From positions 1 through 64,000 of the forward strand of contig NZ_JBELOI010000004.1 in the NCBI RefSeq assembly GCF_040276065.1: a stretch of DNA of 64,000 nucleotides, given 5' to 3'. The DNA is from Castellaniella sp040276065 (lineage in GTDB: Bacteria; Pseudomonadota; Gammaproteobacteria; Burkholderiales; Burkholderiaceae_B). Positions within the stretch are counted from its first letter, which is position 1; each line of letters begins with the position of its first letter. The notes beneath the pieces were generated by a model. It did no database searches, was not told where the DNA came from, and saw nothing but the letters and a program-made list of their open reading frames with translations. Shown one piece after another: positions 1 through 7,577 of this stretch. Made by a program: the position numbers and the translations under genes.

Positions 1-173
1 GAGCGCCCAAAACGGGCCTGTCGCGGTGAAAATCATCCCGCTTTTGGCCTATTTTTGAGCAATTTTTCTGCATTATGAAAACCGAGTCGATTGGGCTGGA
101 AAAGCGGATTCTGAAATCGGCTTGATCAGACCTTCCCTAGATCATGTAGGGCGCTTGTCAATAAAATTATTGC

Positions 174-201
174 TTGAAATCAACCACTTACACGGTATAC
201 T
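174..201 (+). promoter_or_regulatory. candidate sigma-70 promoter in the AT-rich region
   Basis: TTGAAA at 174-179 and TATACT at 196-201 are separated by 16 bases, a good match to a vegetative promoter pointing right. No open reading frame begins within the next 400 bases, so if it is active it would make a non-coding or very long leader transcript. This is consensus matching by eye only; AT-rich DNA yields such matches by chance. Confidence 0.35.
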
Positions 202-208
202 AATATTC

Positions 209-226
209 CATAAATGCTAATTTATG
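209..226. repeat. perfect AT palindrome just after a promoter-like -10
   Basis: CATAAAT at 209-215 and ATTTATG at 220-226 form a perfect 7-base inverted repeat around GCTA. It starts eight bases after the TATACT at 196-201, where a transcription start would fall, so it is placed like a repressor operator. No regulator gene is visible beside it. Confidence 0.4.
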
Positions 227-277
227 CTATATAAATCGCATTAGAGTTCACTTCAGACTCAGCATAAGGCGAGTGCT

Positions 278-341
278 GTGGTGATTGAGCACAGACAATC
301 ACAGTCAAGGGGCCACCACTCAACACTTTCGTGGTGATTGA
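278..341. repeat. direct repeat pair and hairpin
   Basis: GTGGTGATTGA occurs at 278-288 and again at 331-341. The first copy is part of a hairpin, GTGATTG at 281-287 with CAATCAC at 296-302 around an 8-base loop. CACCAC at 314-319 is complementary to GTGGTG in the second copy, so alternative pairings are possible. Only two copies exist, so this is not a CRISPR array. Confidence 0.4.
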
Positions 342-372
342 AATCGAAGTAGGCCCGCAGCAGCATCAATTT

Positions 373-439
373 GCCAACTTTAGTTCCGATGCCTACCAGC
401 ATCGATTGAATAGGCGATTAAAATGGAACTAAAGTCGGC
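373..439. repeat. 15-base inverted repeat enclosing a small hairpin
   Basis: ACTTTAGTTCC at 377-387 is matched exactly by its complement GGAACTAAAGT at 425-435. Including flanking bases the arms 373-387 and 425-439 pair at 14 of 15 positions. Between them lies a second stem, CGATGC at 387-392 with GCATCG at 399-404. Nested arms of this kind occur in folded RNAs and in recombination sites; no integrase is present in the window. Confidence 0.5.
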
Positions 440-448
440 TAGAACTTA

Positions 449-462
449 TATAATCTAGATTA
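449..462. promoter_or_regulatory. TATAAT overlapping a 12-base palindrome
   Basis: TATAAT lies at 449-454 and the perfect palindrome TAATCTAGATTA at 451-462 overlaps it, like an operator over a -10 element. No good -35 sits 16-18 bases upstream; the right arm of the 425-439 inverted repeat occupies that place. The nearest gene downstream is ada, 167 bases away. Confidence 0.3.
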
Positions 463-549
463 AGATGTGTCTGTTAGCTATTGAAATAAAAGCACATACC
501 ACATTGTGAAATTATCCGCGTTTAGTTCTGCGCACTCCTCCGGCGCTAG

Positions 550-562
550 AATTCAAAAGCAA
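550..562 (+). promoter_or_regulatory. candidate Ada box
   Basis: AAT at 550-552, six bases, then GCAA at 559-562 matches the AAT-N6-GCAA arrangement recognised by methylated Ada in Escherichia coli. It lies 67 bases before the chosen ada start, which is where an activator site would be expected for an autoregulated ada-alkA operon. The motif is short, so chance is a real alternative. Confidence 0.4.
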
Positions 563-628
563 GCTTCGGGGTGCGCCCGGCCACGGCCGGCGCTATCGTG
601 GCCCTACCCAAACGACCGGACCCGGATC

Positions 629-1750
629 ATGACCCTCACATCACACACCGCACGCGGGAGGCAGCCAGCCGACCGACGCGAGGCGCGCGCCACGCTGGAC
701 GATCCGCGCTGGGCGCAGGTCTTGGCGCGCGACCCCAAAGCTGACGACCATTTCTTTTATTCCGTCGACACCACCGGCGTGTTCTGCCGGCCGTCCTGCG
801 GCGCCCGCACGCCGCGCCCCGAACATGTCCGGTTTCACAATAGCGCGGCCGCCGCCCTGGCCGCCGGTTTCCGGCCTTGCCGGCGCTGTCGCCCGGACTT
901 ACCGCCTTTGGCCGACCGCCAGGCGGCCCTGGTGGCCGGGCTGTGCCGCCGGATCGAGGCCTCGGAATCCCCCCTCACACTGCAGGCGCTGGCCAAGTCC
1001 AGCAGTCTGAGCCCCCACTACTTGCATCGGGTCTTCAAGGCCGTCACGGGCCTCACGCCCAGGGCCTATGGCGCGAACTGTCGTGCGCGGCGACTGCGCG
1101 AGGCCCTGTCCCCAGGGCGAGCCGGACCCTCGGTGACCGAGGCGATCTACGAGGCCGGCTACCCGTCCGGCAGCCGTTTTTATGAGGAATCGGACCGGGT
1201 ATTGGGCATGGCGCCGCGCACGTACCGGGCGGGGGGCGCAGGCGTGACGATCCGTTTTGCCATCGGCCAATGCAGCCTGGGGGCGATCCTGGTGGCCGCC
1301 ACGGATCGCGGCCTGTGCGCCATTCTGATCGGCGACGAGCCCGAGCCGCTGCTGCGCGACCTCGAGGACATGTTCCCCCGCGCCGATCTGCTGGGTGGCG
1401 ACGCCGATTTTGAGCATCTGGTGGCGCGCGTGGTCGGGTTCGTCGAGGCGCCGCGCCTGGGCCTGGATCTGCCGCTGGATATCCAAGGGACGGTGTTCCA
1501 GCAGCGGGTCTGGGCCGCGCTGCGGGACATTCCGCCGGGATGCACGCTCAGCTATGCGGATCTGGCCCGCAAAATCGGCATGCCCGCCGCCGTGCGCGCC
1601 GCCGCCCGGGCCTGCGCGAGCAATCGCCTGGCGGTGGCGATTCCCTGCCATCGGGTTTTGCGCCAGGATGGGGGGCTGGCGGGCTATCGCTGGGGCGTGG
1701 ACCGCAAACGCATCCTGCTGGAACGCGAACACGAGGAGGATGCCGCGTGA
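629..1750 (+). CDS. ada: Ada: adaptive-response regulator and O6-methylguanine-DNA methyltransferase
   Basis: A 373-residue bifunctional repair protein and transcription activator. The N-terminal Ada zinc domain has C53, C57, C84 and C87 (FCRPSC and CRRC), the first being the residue that accepts methyl from phosphotriesters. An AraC-type helix-turn-helix follows at about 100-205. The C-terminal O6-alkylguanine transferase domain has the IPCHRV motif with acceptor C340. Length and order match E. coli Ada (354 residues). The ATG at 629 is preferred over an in-frame GTG at 506 because family similarity begins after it and a candidate Ada box lies between. Its TGA overlaps the GTG of alkA by four bases (GTGA), so both repair genes are translationally coupled and probably induced together by methylation damage. 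Confidence 0.93.
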   Translation: MTLTSHTARGRQPADRREARATLDDPRWAQVLARDPKADDHFFYSVDTTGVFCRPSCGARTPRPEHVRFHNSAAAALAAGFRPCRRCRPDLPPLADRQAALVAGLCRRIEASESPLTLQALAKSSSLSPHYLHRVFKAVTGLTPRAYGANCRARRLREALSPGRAGPSVTEAIYEAGYPSGSRFYEESDRVLGMAPRTYRAGGAGVTIRFAIGQCSLGAILVAATDRGLCAILIGDEPEPLLRDLEDMFPRADLLGGDADFEHLVARVVGFVEAPRLGLDLPLDIQGTVFQQRVWAALRDIPPGCTLSYADLARKIGMPAAVRAAARACASNRLAVAIPCHRVLRQDGGLAGYRWGVDRKRILLEREHEEDAA

Positions 1751-2658
1751 AAGGCCGTCGATTGTCATGCACCTTGCGCCTGCCGCCGGATTTTCGCGCC
1801 CAGGAGGTGCTGGCATTCCATCGGCGTGATCGCGAAGGCCTGGCCGAACGGGTCGAGGGCGACTGCATGCGCAAGGGCCTGGTCTGGCATGGTGAACCGG
1901 CTTGCCTGTCGCTGCGCCTCGCGGGCGGACGGGCGACGGCCGAATTGGCCGTGGACGGCGATGTTCACGGGTCCGCGGACGAATCCGCGCGGTTCGCGGC
2001 CATGCTGCGCCGCTTGCTGGGCCTGGACCAGGATATCGACGCCTTCGAGGCCCTATACCTCAGCCATCCCCTGATCGGCCCCCTGCTCGCGCCGCGGCGA
2101 GGTTTGCGCGTGCCCATGGCGGCCACGCCGTTCGAGGCGCTGACCTGGGCAATCACCGGCCAACAGATCAGCGTGGCGGTGGCCATTTCCCTGCGCCGCA
2201 AGCTCGTGCGGGCGGTCGACATCCGCCACTCCTCGGGCCTGTGGTGCCATCCTGATGCCACCGCGGCCGCCGCGCTGGACGAGGATATCCTGCGGGCCGC
2301 GAGTTTTTCGGCGGCCAAGGCTCGGACCTTGTCGACCTTGTCCCGTGCCGTCGCCGACGGCTCGCTACCGTTGGAAGACTGGCTGCGGGACCTGCCGATC
2401 GAGGCGATTCGCAGCGGCCTCCTGGCGATCAAGGGCATCGGCCCCTGGACCGTGGATTACGCGCTGCTGCGCGGCTTTGGCTGGCTGGACGGGTCGCTGC
2501 ACGGCGACGTCGCCGTGCGGCGCGGCATTCAGGCCTTGCTCGGTGCCCCCGAGCGCATTGGCGAAGCCCAAGCCCGCGAATGGCTGCTGCCGTTCGCCCC
2601 CTGGCGGGCGCTGCTGGCGGCGCATCTGTGGGCGGCACAGTCCGACGCGGGCTATTGA
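1747..2658 (+). CDS. alkA: AlkA: DNA-3-methyladenine glycosylase II
   Basis: A 303-residue DNA glycosylase that removes 3-methyladenine and other alkylated bases. The AlkA N-terminal beta domain covers roughly 1-115 and the helix-hairpin-helix glycosylase fold 125-290. The hairpin motif LLAIKGIGPWT is at 225-235 and the catalytic aspartate is probably D254 in HGDVAVRRG, aligning with D238 of the E. coli enzyme. The GTG start at 1747 lies inside the ada stop (GTGA overlap); a longer reading from 1540 would run far into ada and is rejected. It forms a two-gene repair operon with ada. Confidence 0.92.
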   Translation: MKGRRLSCTLRLPPDFRAQEVLAFHRRDREGLAERVEGDCMRKGLVWHGEPACLSLRLAGGRATAELAVDGDVHGSADESARFAAMLRRLLGLDQDIDAFEALYLSHPLIGPLLAPRRGLRVPMAATPFEALTWAITGQQISVAVAISLRRKLVRAVDIRHSSGLWCHPDATAAAALDEDILRAASFSAAKARTLSTLSRAVADGSLPLEDWLRDLPIEAIRSGLLAIKGIGPWTVDYALLRGFGWLDGSLHGDVAVRRGIQALLGAPERIGEAQAREWLLPFAPWRALLAAHLWAAQSDAGY

Positions 2659-2733
2659 AGCGGTTCGTCGCCTCGTTTCGCGGCGCCACCCGCCGGCCGC
2701 CTCCGTCGTTCGCACATGAGAATCGGCCGGGCG

Positions 2734-3039
2734 CTAAATCTGCTCGAAGCGGTCGTAGTGCCGTTGCGTGCGGACGTCCTCGTGCGTGACCTCGTCCACG
2801 CGCGCCATGGGTGGCCCCTGAAGCAGCCATGACAGCATCCGGTCCAGGGCGTCGTGCTCGCCCTGCAACAGGGCCTCGACGCGCCCGTCGTCCAGATTGC
2901 GCACCCAGCCGCCCAGTCTGAGCAGATGGGCCTGGCGCACCGTCGCCGCGCGAAAGCCCACGCCTTGAACCTTGCCACGGACCAGAACAGAGAGCGTTTC
3001 GACCTCGAGATGGGAAGACAGCGATTTCATGGGCGACAT
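2734..3039 (-). CDS. acyP: acylphosphatase
   Basis: A small cytosolic enzyme of about 100 residues that hydrolyses acyl phosphates such as acetyl phosphate or carbamoyl phosphate. The acylphosphatase signature is intact: GKVQGVGFR with the phosphate-binding arginine, and GWVRNLDDGRVE with the catalytic asparagine (R27 and N45 counted from the second methionine). Two ATG codons compete, at 3039 and 3030; neither has a clear ribosome-binding site. It converges on alkA and stands alone. Confidence 0.92.
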   Translation of the reverse strand: MSPMKSLSSHLEVETLSVLVRGKVQGVGFRAATVRQAHLLRLGGWVRNLDDGRVEALLQGEHDALDRMLSWLLQGPPMARVDEVTHEDVRTQRHYDRFEQI

Positions 3040-3220
3040 TCTATCCGCTTTGGCGCTGGGCGCGCAGCCGCCCCTCCCTGCATCAAAATCTGGTCATGCA
3101 AAGGGTTTTGCGCGAAATCGGTCATAAGGACATTACCCAACAATCGTTCCCGGGCTTGGTCGCTCCACCTAGAATGACGCGAATCGATTCATTTCCCGCC
3201 GCGCAAGGCCCGAGGCAATC

Positions 3221-4489
3221 ATGAGCGCCAGCATATCCCCCATTCGCAAACATACCATCGCCATCGTCGGCGCGGGAACAGGTGGGATCTCGGTCGCCGC
3301 ACGCCTGCGGCGCGCGCGGCCCGATCTGGACATCGCGATCATCGATCCGGCGCTCAATCACGACTATCAGCCCGCATGGACCCTGGTCGGCGGCGGTGCC
3401 TATCGGGCCGAGGACACCCGCCGGCCGCTGCGCGACTGCCTGCCTCTGGGCGTCCACCACATCGCACAGGCCGTGACGGCGCTGCTGCCCGACGAGCGGC
3501 GAGCCGAACTGGCGGACGGCTCCGCGCTGAGCTACGAGTACCTCGTGGTCGCCGCCGGCATCCAGTTGAACTGGGACGCCATCGAAGGCCTGAGCGAGGC
3601 CCTGGGCAAGGATGGCGTCACCAGCAACTATCGCTATGACCTGGCCCCCTATACCTGGGAACTGGTGCAGCGGTTCCGGGGCGGCACGGCGGTGTTCACG
3701 CAGCCCGCGGGCGCGGTGAAATGCCCCGGCGCCCCGCAAAAGGCCCTGTATCTCGCCGCCGACCATTTCCGCCGCAATGGCATCGGGGCCGTCCGTCTGC
3801 AGTTCCGCACGGCGGGTGCCGCGGTGTTCGGCGTGCCCTTTTATGCCCAGGCCCTGGACAGGATCATGGCCTCCTATGGCGCCCAGCCGCATTTCGGACA
3901 AAACCTGATCCAGGTCCGCGGGCCGGAAAGGATCGCCATCTTCGAGTCGATGATCGATGGCCGTGTCGTGCGCGAAGAGGTGTCCTACGATCTGTTGCAC
4001 GTGGTGCCGCCGCAGAGCGCGCCCGATTTCATTCGCCGCAGTCCGCTGGCCGATGCCAGCGGCTGGCTGGACGTCGACAGACACACGCTGCGGCATGTCC
4101 GTTATTCGAACGTGTTCGGCCTGGGGGACTGCACTTCGACGCCCAATAGCAAGACCGCCGCGGCCATCAAGGGCCAGGCTCCCGTCCTGGTCGGCAACCT
4201 GCTGCGGGCGCTGCGCGGCGCGGGCAACACCGAAAGTTACGACGGTTATGCCGCGTGCCCGCTGACGACATCGGTGGGCAAGGTCCTGCTGGCCGAGTTC
4301 ACCTATGGCGGCGCGATCACGCCGAGTTTTCCCGTCGATCCGCGCGTTCCACGCCGTGTGTATTGGTGGCTGAAGCGCTCGTTCATGCCGTGGTTCTACT
4401 GGAACATCCTGCTCAAGGGTCGCAGCCTGCCCGTCACGCACCGCGGCCGGGATTTTCCGGTCGGCATACCCTCCTCCATCCAACCCTGA
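3221..4489 (+). CDS. sqr: type II sulfide:quinone oxidoreductase-like flavoprotein
   Basis: A 422-residue FAD-dependent oxidoreductase of the sulfide:quinone oxidoreductase family, which oxidises sulfide and passes electrons to the quinone pool at the cytoplasmic membrane. The FAD-binding motif IVGAGTGG is at 15-22, the second nucleotide motif near VFGLGD at 298-303. Both redox cysteines of the mitochondrial-type (type II) enzymes are present in their usual contexts, C168 in VKCPGAPQK and C346 in CPLTTSVGKVLLAEF, which argues for real sulfide oxidation rather than a generic NADH dehydrogenase. The C-terminus ends in an amphipathic, aromatic-rich segment suited to membrane contact. No persulfide dioxygenase or rhodanese is adjacent. 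A short-chain dehydrogenase follows after 76 bases. Confidence 0.85.
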   Translation: MSASISPIRKHTIAIVGAGTGGISVAARLRRARPDLDIAIIDPALNHDYQPAWTLVGGGAYRAEDTRRPLRDCLPLGVHHIAQAVTALLPDERRAELADGSALSYEYLVVAAGIQLNWDAIEGLSEALGKDGVTSNYRYDLAPYTWELVQRFRGGTAVFTQPAGAVKCPGAPQKALYLAADHFRRNGIGAVRLQFRTAGAAVFGVPFYAQALDRIMASYGAQPHFGQNLIQVRGPERIAIFESMIDGRVVREEVSYDLLHVVPPQSAPDFIRRSPLADASGWLDVDRHTLRHVRYSNVFGLGDCTSTPNSKTAAAIKGQAPVLVGNLLRALRGAGNTESYDGYAACPLTTSVGKVLLAEFTYGGAITPSFPVDPRVPRRVYWWLKRSFMPWFYWNILLKGRSLPVTHRGRDFPVGIPSSIQP

Positions 4490-4565
4490 GCGCCGCTGCC
4501 CGCGCGCGCAGGTGGTATCGTATGACGATCATTTCCCAATTTCCCAGAAGAAAGGACGTCGCGAC

Positions 4566-5321
4566 ATGGGCAGCATCGCATTGGTGACCGGCGCATCGGC
4601 CGGCTTCGGCACGGCCATATCCCGGAAGTTCGTCGAACTCGGCTATACGGTGATTGGCGCCGCCCGGCGCGCCGACAGACTCGAGGCGCTGCGCGCTGAG
4701 CTCGGCGCCGCGTTCCATCCGCTCGAACTGGATGTCAGCGACACCGGGTCGGTCGACCGCGCTTTCGAGTGGATTCAGGCCGGCTTTCCCCATCTCGACC
4801 TGCTGGTGAACAACGCGGGCCTGGCGCTGGGCGTGGCGCCCGCCCAGGAAGCGCGGATGGAGGACTGGGAGCGCATGATCGCGACCAACGTCCTGGGCCT
4901 GTCCCGAGTGACGCGAAAGGCCCTGCCAGGCATGGTCGAGCGCGACAGCGGTCACATCATCAACATCGGCTCGGTGGCTGGCAATTACGCGTATCCGGGC
5001 GGCAATGTCTACGGCGCCACCAAGGCCTTCGTGCGACAGCTCAGCCTGAACCTGCGCGCCGATCTGTGGGGGACACGGGTGCGTGTCACCAATATCGAGC
5101 CGGGGCTGTGCGGCGGCACCGAGTTCTCGGTCGTTCGCCTCGAAGGCGATGCCGAGCGCGCGGCCGCCGTCTACGAGGGCGTACAGTCCATCAGCGCCGA
5201 GGACATCGCCGAAACCGTGGCCTGGGCGGCGCTGCGCCCCGCGCACGTGAACATCAACAGCATCGAGCTGATGCCCGTGGCCCAGAGCTTTGCCGGGATG
5301 AAGATCCACCGGCAGAGCTGA
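4566..5321 (+). CDS. ydfG: YdfG-type NADP-dependent 3-hydroxy acid dehydrogenase
   Basis: A 251-residue short-chain dehydrogenase most like E. coli YdfG, which oxidises L-allo-threonine, serine and 3-hydroxy acids and also reduces malonic semialdehyde. It has the cofactor motif TGASAGFG at 8-15, NNAG at 82-85 and the catalytic S136, Y149 and K153. The C-terminal run NINSIELMPVAQSFAG resembles YdfG closely. The ATG at 4566 is chosen because AAAGGA lies a suitable distance before it and it begins directly at the Rossmann strand; an in-frame start at 4512 would only add unmatched residues. It may be co-transcribed with the upstream flavoprotein. Confidence 0.88.
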   Translation: MGSIALVTGASAGFGTAISRKFVELGYTVIGAARRADRLEALRAELGAAFHPLELDVSDTGSVDRAFEWIQAGFPHLDLLVNNAGLALGVAPAQEARMEDWERMIATNVLGLSRVTRKALPGMVERDSGHIINIGSVAGNYAYPGGNVYGATKAFVRQLSLNLRADLWGTRVRVTNIEPGLCGGTEFSVVRLEGDAERAAAVYEGVQSISAEDIAETVAWAALRPAHVNINSIELMPVAQSFAGMKIHRQS

Positions 5322-5365
5322 AAAGACCCGACCCTCTCGGACGGGGGACGGGACGACGGTCGGCT

Positions 5366-6151
5366 TCAGCCTTTGAGCAGCATCACGGTCAGCGAGATCG
5401 GCTCGATGTTGCTCGTCCCTTTAAAAGGCCCGTCGTAGGCTGAAATCAGGAATAGCGTGGCGCCGAACCCCAGGGAAAACAGGCCCATCGACACGTACAT
5501 CGGACGCTTGTGGGCCATGTGCAGCTCGGCCATCACGCAGGCCGAGACGAACAACAGCATCAGGACCGCGAACCACTTGGTGATGCTGACATGCTGGTGC
5601 GAGACGATCAGGCGCTGGTTGCGCGCCCGCTCGATCTCGAGGACGTAGCGCCGCAGCTCCTGGGCGGCGCGGCGCTGGCTGAATTCCTGAACGCTGCCTT
5701 CAACACTCACCGAGGTGACGACCAGGGCTTCGAGGAGGCTTTCGGCCGTATCGCTCGCCTGGCCTCTGGCCATCAGGGGCCATTCCTCCTCAACAACCTC
5801 GCGGATGTAGCGGTTGATGTCGGACAGGACCGCCTCGCGGGCCTCAGGGGCGAGGAAGCGCGCGATGCGCAAGGTGTCCGAGACCGCGATCGCCTCTTGT
5901 TCGACCGCATTGCGCCCCTTGGCATCGGTCTGCCAGACGTCGGCCGCGACAAAGGCGATCACCATTCCCGTAGGCAGCAAAATGCCCGAGAGCATGGTGC
6001 TGACGAGGTTCGCCCCGTGGCGCTCGGGCCAGATCCTGCGCAGCAGCCGCATCAGGCCAATCGAGCAGGCACCGATGACGCCAACCTCGACGACCGAGAG
6101 GACAAAGAGCGCCCAATCGGGCAGTTGATAAACGAACTCGAATAAAGGCAT
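5366..6151 (-). CDS. DUF4239 (bestrophin-like domain) membrane protein
   Basis: A 261-residue inner-membrane protein of unknown function. Hydrophobic segments lie near residues 12-35, 50-70, 190-212 and 218-240, with a long soluble helical stretch between the second and third. The C-terminal DGPFKGTSNIEP motif is typical of DUF4239 proteins. It converges on ydfG and is followed downstream of its start by the ArsC-like gene on the same strand, 28 bases away, so the two may share a transcript. No function is assigned. Confidence 0.7.
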   Translation of the reverse strand: MPLFEFVYQLPDWALFVLSVVEVGVIGACSIGLMRLLRRIWPERHGANLVSTMLSGILLPTGMVIAFVAADVWQTDAKGRNAVEQEAIAVSDTLRIARFLAPEAREAVLSDINRYIREVVEEEWPLMARGQASDTAESLLEALVVTSVSVEGSVQEFSQRRAAQELRRYVLEIERARNQRLIVSHQHVSITKWFAVLMLLFVSACVMAELHMAHKRPMYVSMGLFSLGFGATLFLISAYDGPFKGTSNIEPISLTVMLLKG

Positions 6152-6179
6152 GGCTGGTCTCTCTTGACGCCCATGCGCC

Positions 6180-6524
6180 CTAAAGAATTTCCTGGATTCT
6201 CTCGAGGGGGCGGCACAGGCGAGTGCCCTTTTCGGTGACGACGAACGGGCGGTTCAGGAGCACTGGGTGCTGTTCGATCGCGGCCAGCAATTGCTCGTCG
6301 GACAGCGCGGGGGCGTCCAGGCCGAGGTCCTGGTAGACGGGCTCCTTGGCGCGCATGGCCTCGCGCACCGTGAGGCCGGCGGCGCGGATCAGCGCGCGCA
6401 GCTCATCCCCCACAGGCGGGGTCTTGAGATACTCGATGATTTCGACGGGCTGGCCACTGGATTCGATGGCCTGCAGGGCGCTGCGCGACGTGCCGCAACG
6501 TGGGTTGTGGTAGATTTTGATCAT
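6180..6524 (-). CDS. arsC: ArsC-family (glutaredoxin-type) arsenate reductase
   Basis: A 114-residue thioredoxin-fold protein of the ArsC/Spx/YffB family. The active cysteine C10 sits in NPRCGTSR, and the arginines of LNRPFVV and LCRP match those that bind arsenate in true ArsC. This supports glutathione/glutaredoxin-dependent arsenate reductase rather than YffB. The ATG at 6524 (MIKIYHNP) is preferred over one six codons upstream because family proteins begin there. No arsenic efflux or ArsR gene is nearby, so its physiological role is open. Confidence 0.85.
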   Translation of the reverse strand: MIKIYHNPRCGTSRSALQAIESSGQPVEIIEYLKTPPVGDELRALIRAAGLTVREAMRAKEPVYQDLGLDAPALSDEQLLAAIEQHPVLLNRPFVVTEKGTRLCRPLERIQEIL

Positions 6525-6736
6525 CTGGGTGGTCACTGGCATCTCGCATGACGGGATGCGTCATTATCCACGATCATTCCAGATTGATGAACAAGGAATA
6601 TCCCTCCATGATGGATCACTATGACTGGACGACGCCCGATGGGCACAGGATCACGCCGATCACTCCCGATCAGGGGGGCGCCGAGCCGCGAGGCCGCGCG
6701 CCGGCCCCTGTTCGGCCAGAGCACCGGGAGCACGCA

Positions 6737-7546
6737 ATGAAGGCACCGCATCGGTTCGCCGCGCGGGGGCGCGGCATCCTGGGTGCGGCGGCCTGCGCGC
6801 TGCTGCTCGCGGCCTGCGCGACGCCCAGCGACCGGATCTCGTTGATCCCCTCCGAGCTCGACCAGCAGACCAGCAAGGACGGCCTGTTCACGCAAAAGGT
6901 CGCATGGACCCATACCCGCCCGGGCTGCAAGGGCGAGTGTCCCAAGCTGGTCGTCGACTCGCTGGCCTTTCCGGGGCATCGCATGCTGACCGAGCTGGTC
7001 GACCACGCGCTGGTGACCATGACGTGGCTGGATCAGGACGAGCCCGTCCCCTACTTCACCATTGCCGAGTACGAGCCCTATTTCTGGAAGACCGCCGGTC
7101 CGCGCGACGAGACCTGGCTGCAGGCGCGTACGCGTTACCGCAATCGGCACATCACCGTCGTCGAGCTGAATGCGGGCCAGTATCGCACCGGCATGGCCCA
7201 CGGAATCTCGGGGATCCAGTTTCTGAATTGGGACAATGACACGCGCAAGGCGCTTGCGTTGGACGACCTGCTGGCGCCGGGCGCGCGTCCCGCCTTCGAT
7301 GAGGCCTTGCGCCGGGCGCATGCCCGTTGGCTGCAGGACAATCCAGCCGCACGCGAGGATCCCCAGAACTACAGCCGCCTCTGGCCGTTTCGTGCCACGG
7401 ACAATGTCGCCATCACCGACCTGGGAGTCGTGGCCAAGTACCAGTCCTACCAGATCGCGCCCTATTCGTCGGGTCACCCAGAGCTGCTGATCCCCTACGC
7501 CGAGTTGCGGGGCATCCTGCGCCCACGCTACCTGCCGGCCGCCTGA
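6737..7546 (+). CDS. DUF3298/RsiV-like domain lipoprotein
   Basis: A predicted 269-residue lipoprotein. A lipoprotein signal with lipobox LLAAC puts the modified cysteine at residue 27. The C-terminal half carries the DUF3298 pattern, ending in YQSYQIAPYSSGHPELLIPY, as in the extracytoplasmic part of RsiV anti-sigma factors and YdhG/DUF3298 lipoproteins; no membrane-spanning anti-sigma part is present. The ATG at 6737 has GGGAG eight bases upstream and starts right at the signal peptide; the reading frame is open back to 6548 but that part lacks any recognisable feature. A GC stem brackets its stop codon (7537-7552). Function unknown, probably envelope-associated. Confidence 0.8.
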   Translation: MKAPHRFAARGRGILGAAACALLLAACATPSDRISLIPSELDQQTSKDGLFTQKVAWTHTRPGCKGECPKLVVDSLAFPGHRMLTELVDHALVTMTWLDQDEPVPYFTIAEYEPYFWKTAGPRDETWLQARTRYRNRHITVVELNAGQYRTGMAHGISGIQFLNWDNDTRKALALDDLLAPGARPAFDEALRRAHARWLQDNPAAREDPQNYSRLWPFRATDNVAITDLGVVAKYQSYQIAPYSSGHPELLIPYAELRGILRPRYLPAA

Positions 7547-7577
7547 GCGGCCAGGCGGGCGTGCGAGCGCCCTCCCC

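Larger units (their letters stand above)
1..628. other. AT-rich, palindrome-rich region without a gene
   Basis: No convincing coding sequence is seen here. The first ~500 bases are clearly richer in A and T than the rest of the window and hold several short palindromes and repeats, listed separately: a promoter-like pair at 174-201, an AT palindrome at 209-226, a hairpin at 281-302, an 11-base direct repeat at 278-288 and 331-341, an inverted repeat at 373-387/425-439 enclosing a small hairpin at 387-404, and a 12-base palindrome at 451-462 overlapping a TATAAT. Bases 506-628 lie in frame with ada through an upstream GTG but are better read as its leader. The region could hold a small RNA, a recombination site or a decayed mobile element; the sequence does not decide. 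Confidence 0.6.

Noticed and set aside
278..341. repeats resembling a CRISPR unit
   Set aside because: Only two 11-base copies, no spacer array and no cas genes.
506..628. 41-residue N-terminal extension of Ada from a GTG
   Set aside because: No similarity to Ada, AT-rich composition at its start and a candidate Ada box inside it; ATG at 629 is better.
7537..7552. GC stem GGCCGC-CTGA-GCGGCC at the lipoprotein stop codon as a terminator
   Set aside because: Only six base pairs, the stop codon lies in the loop and no T-tract follows; common by chance at this GC content.
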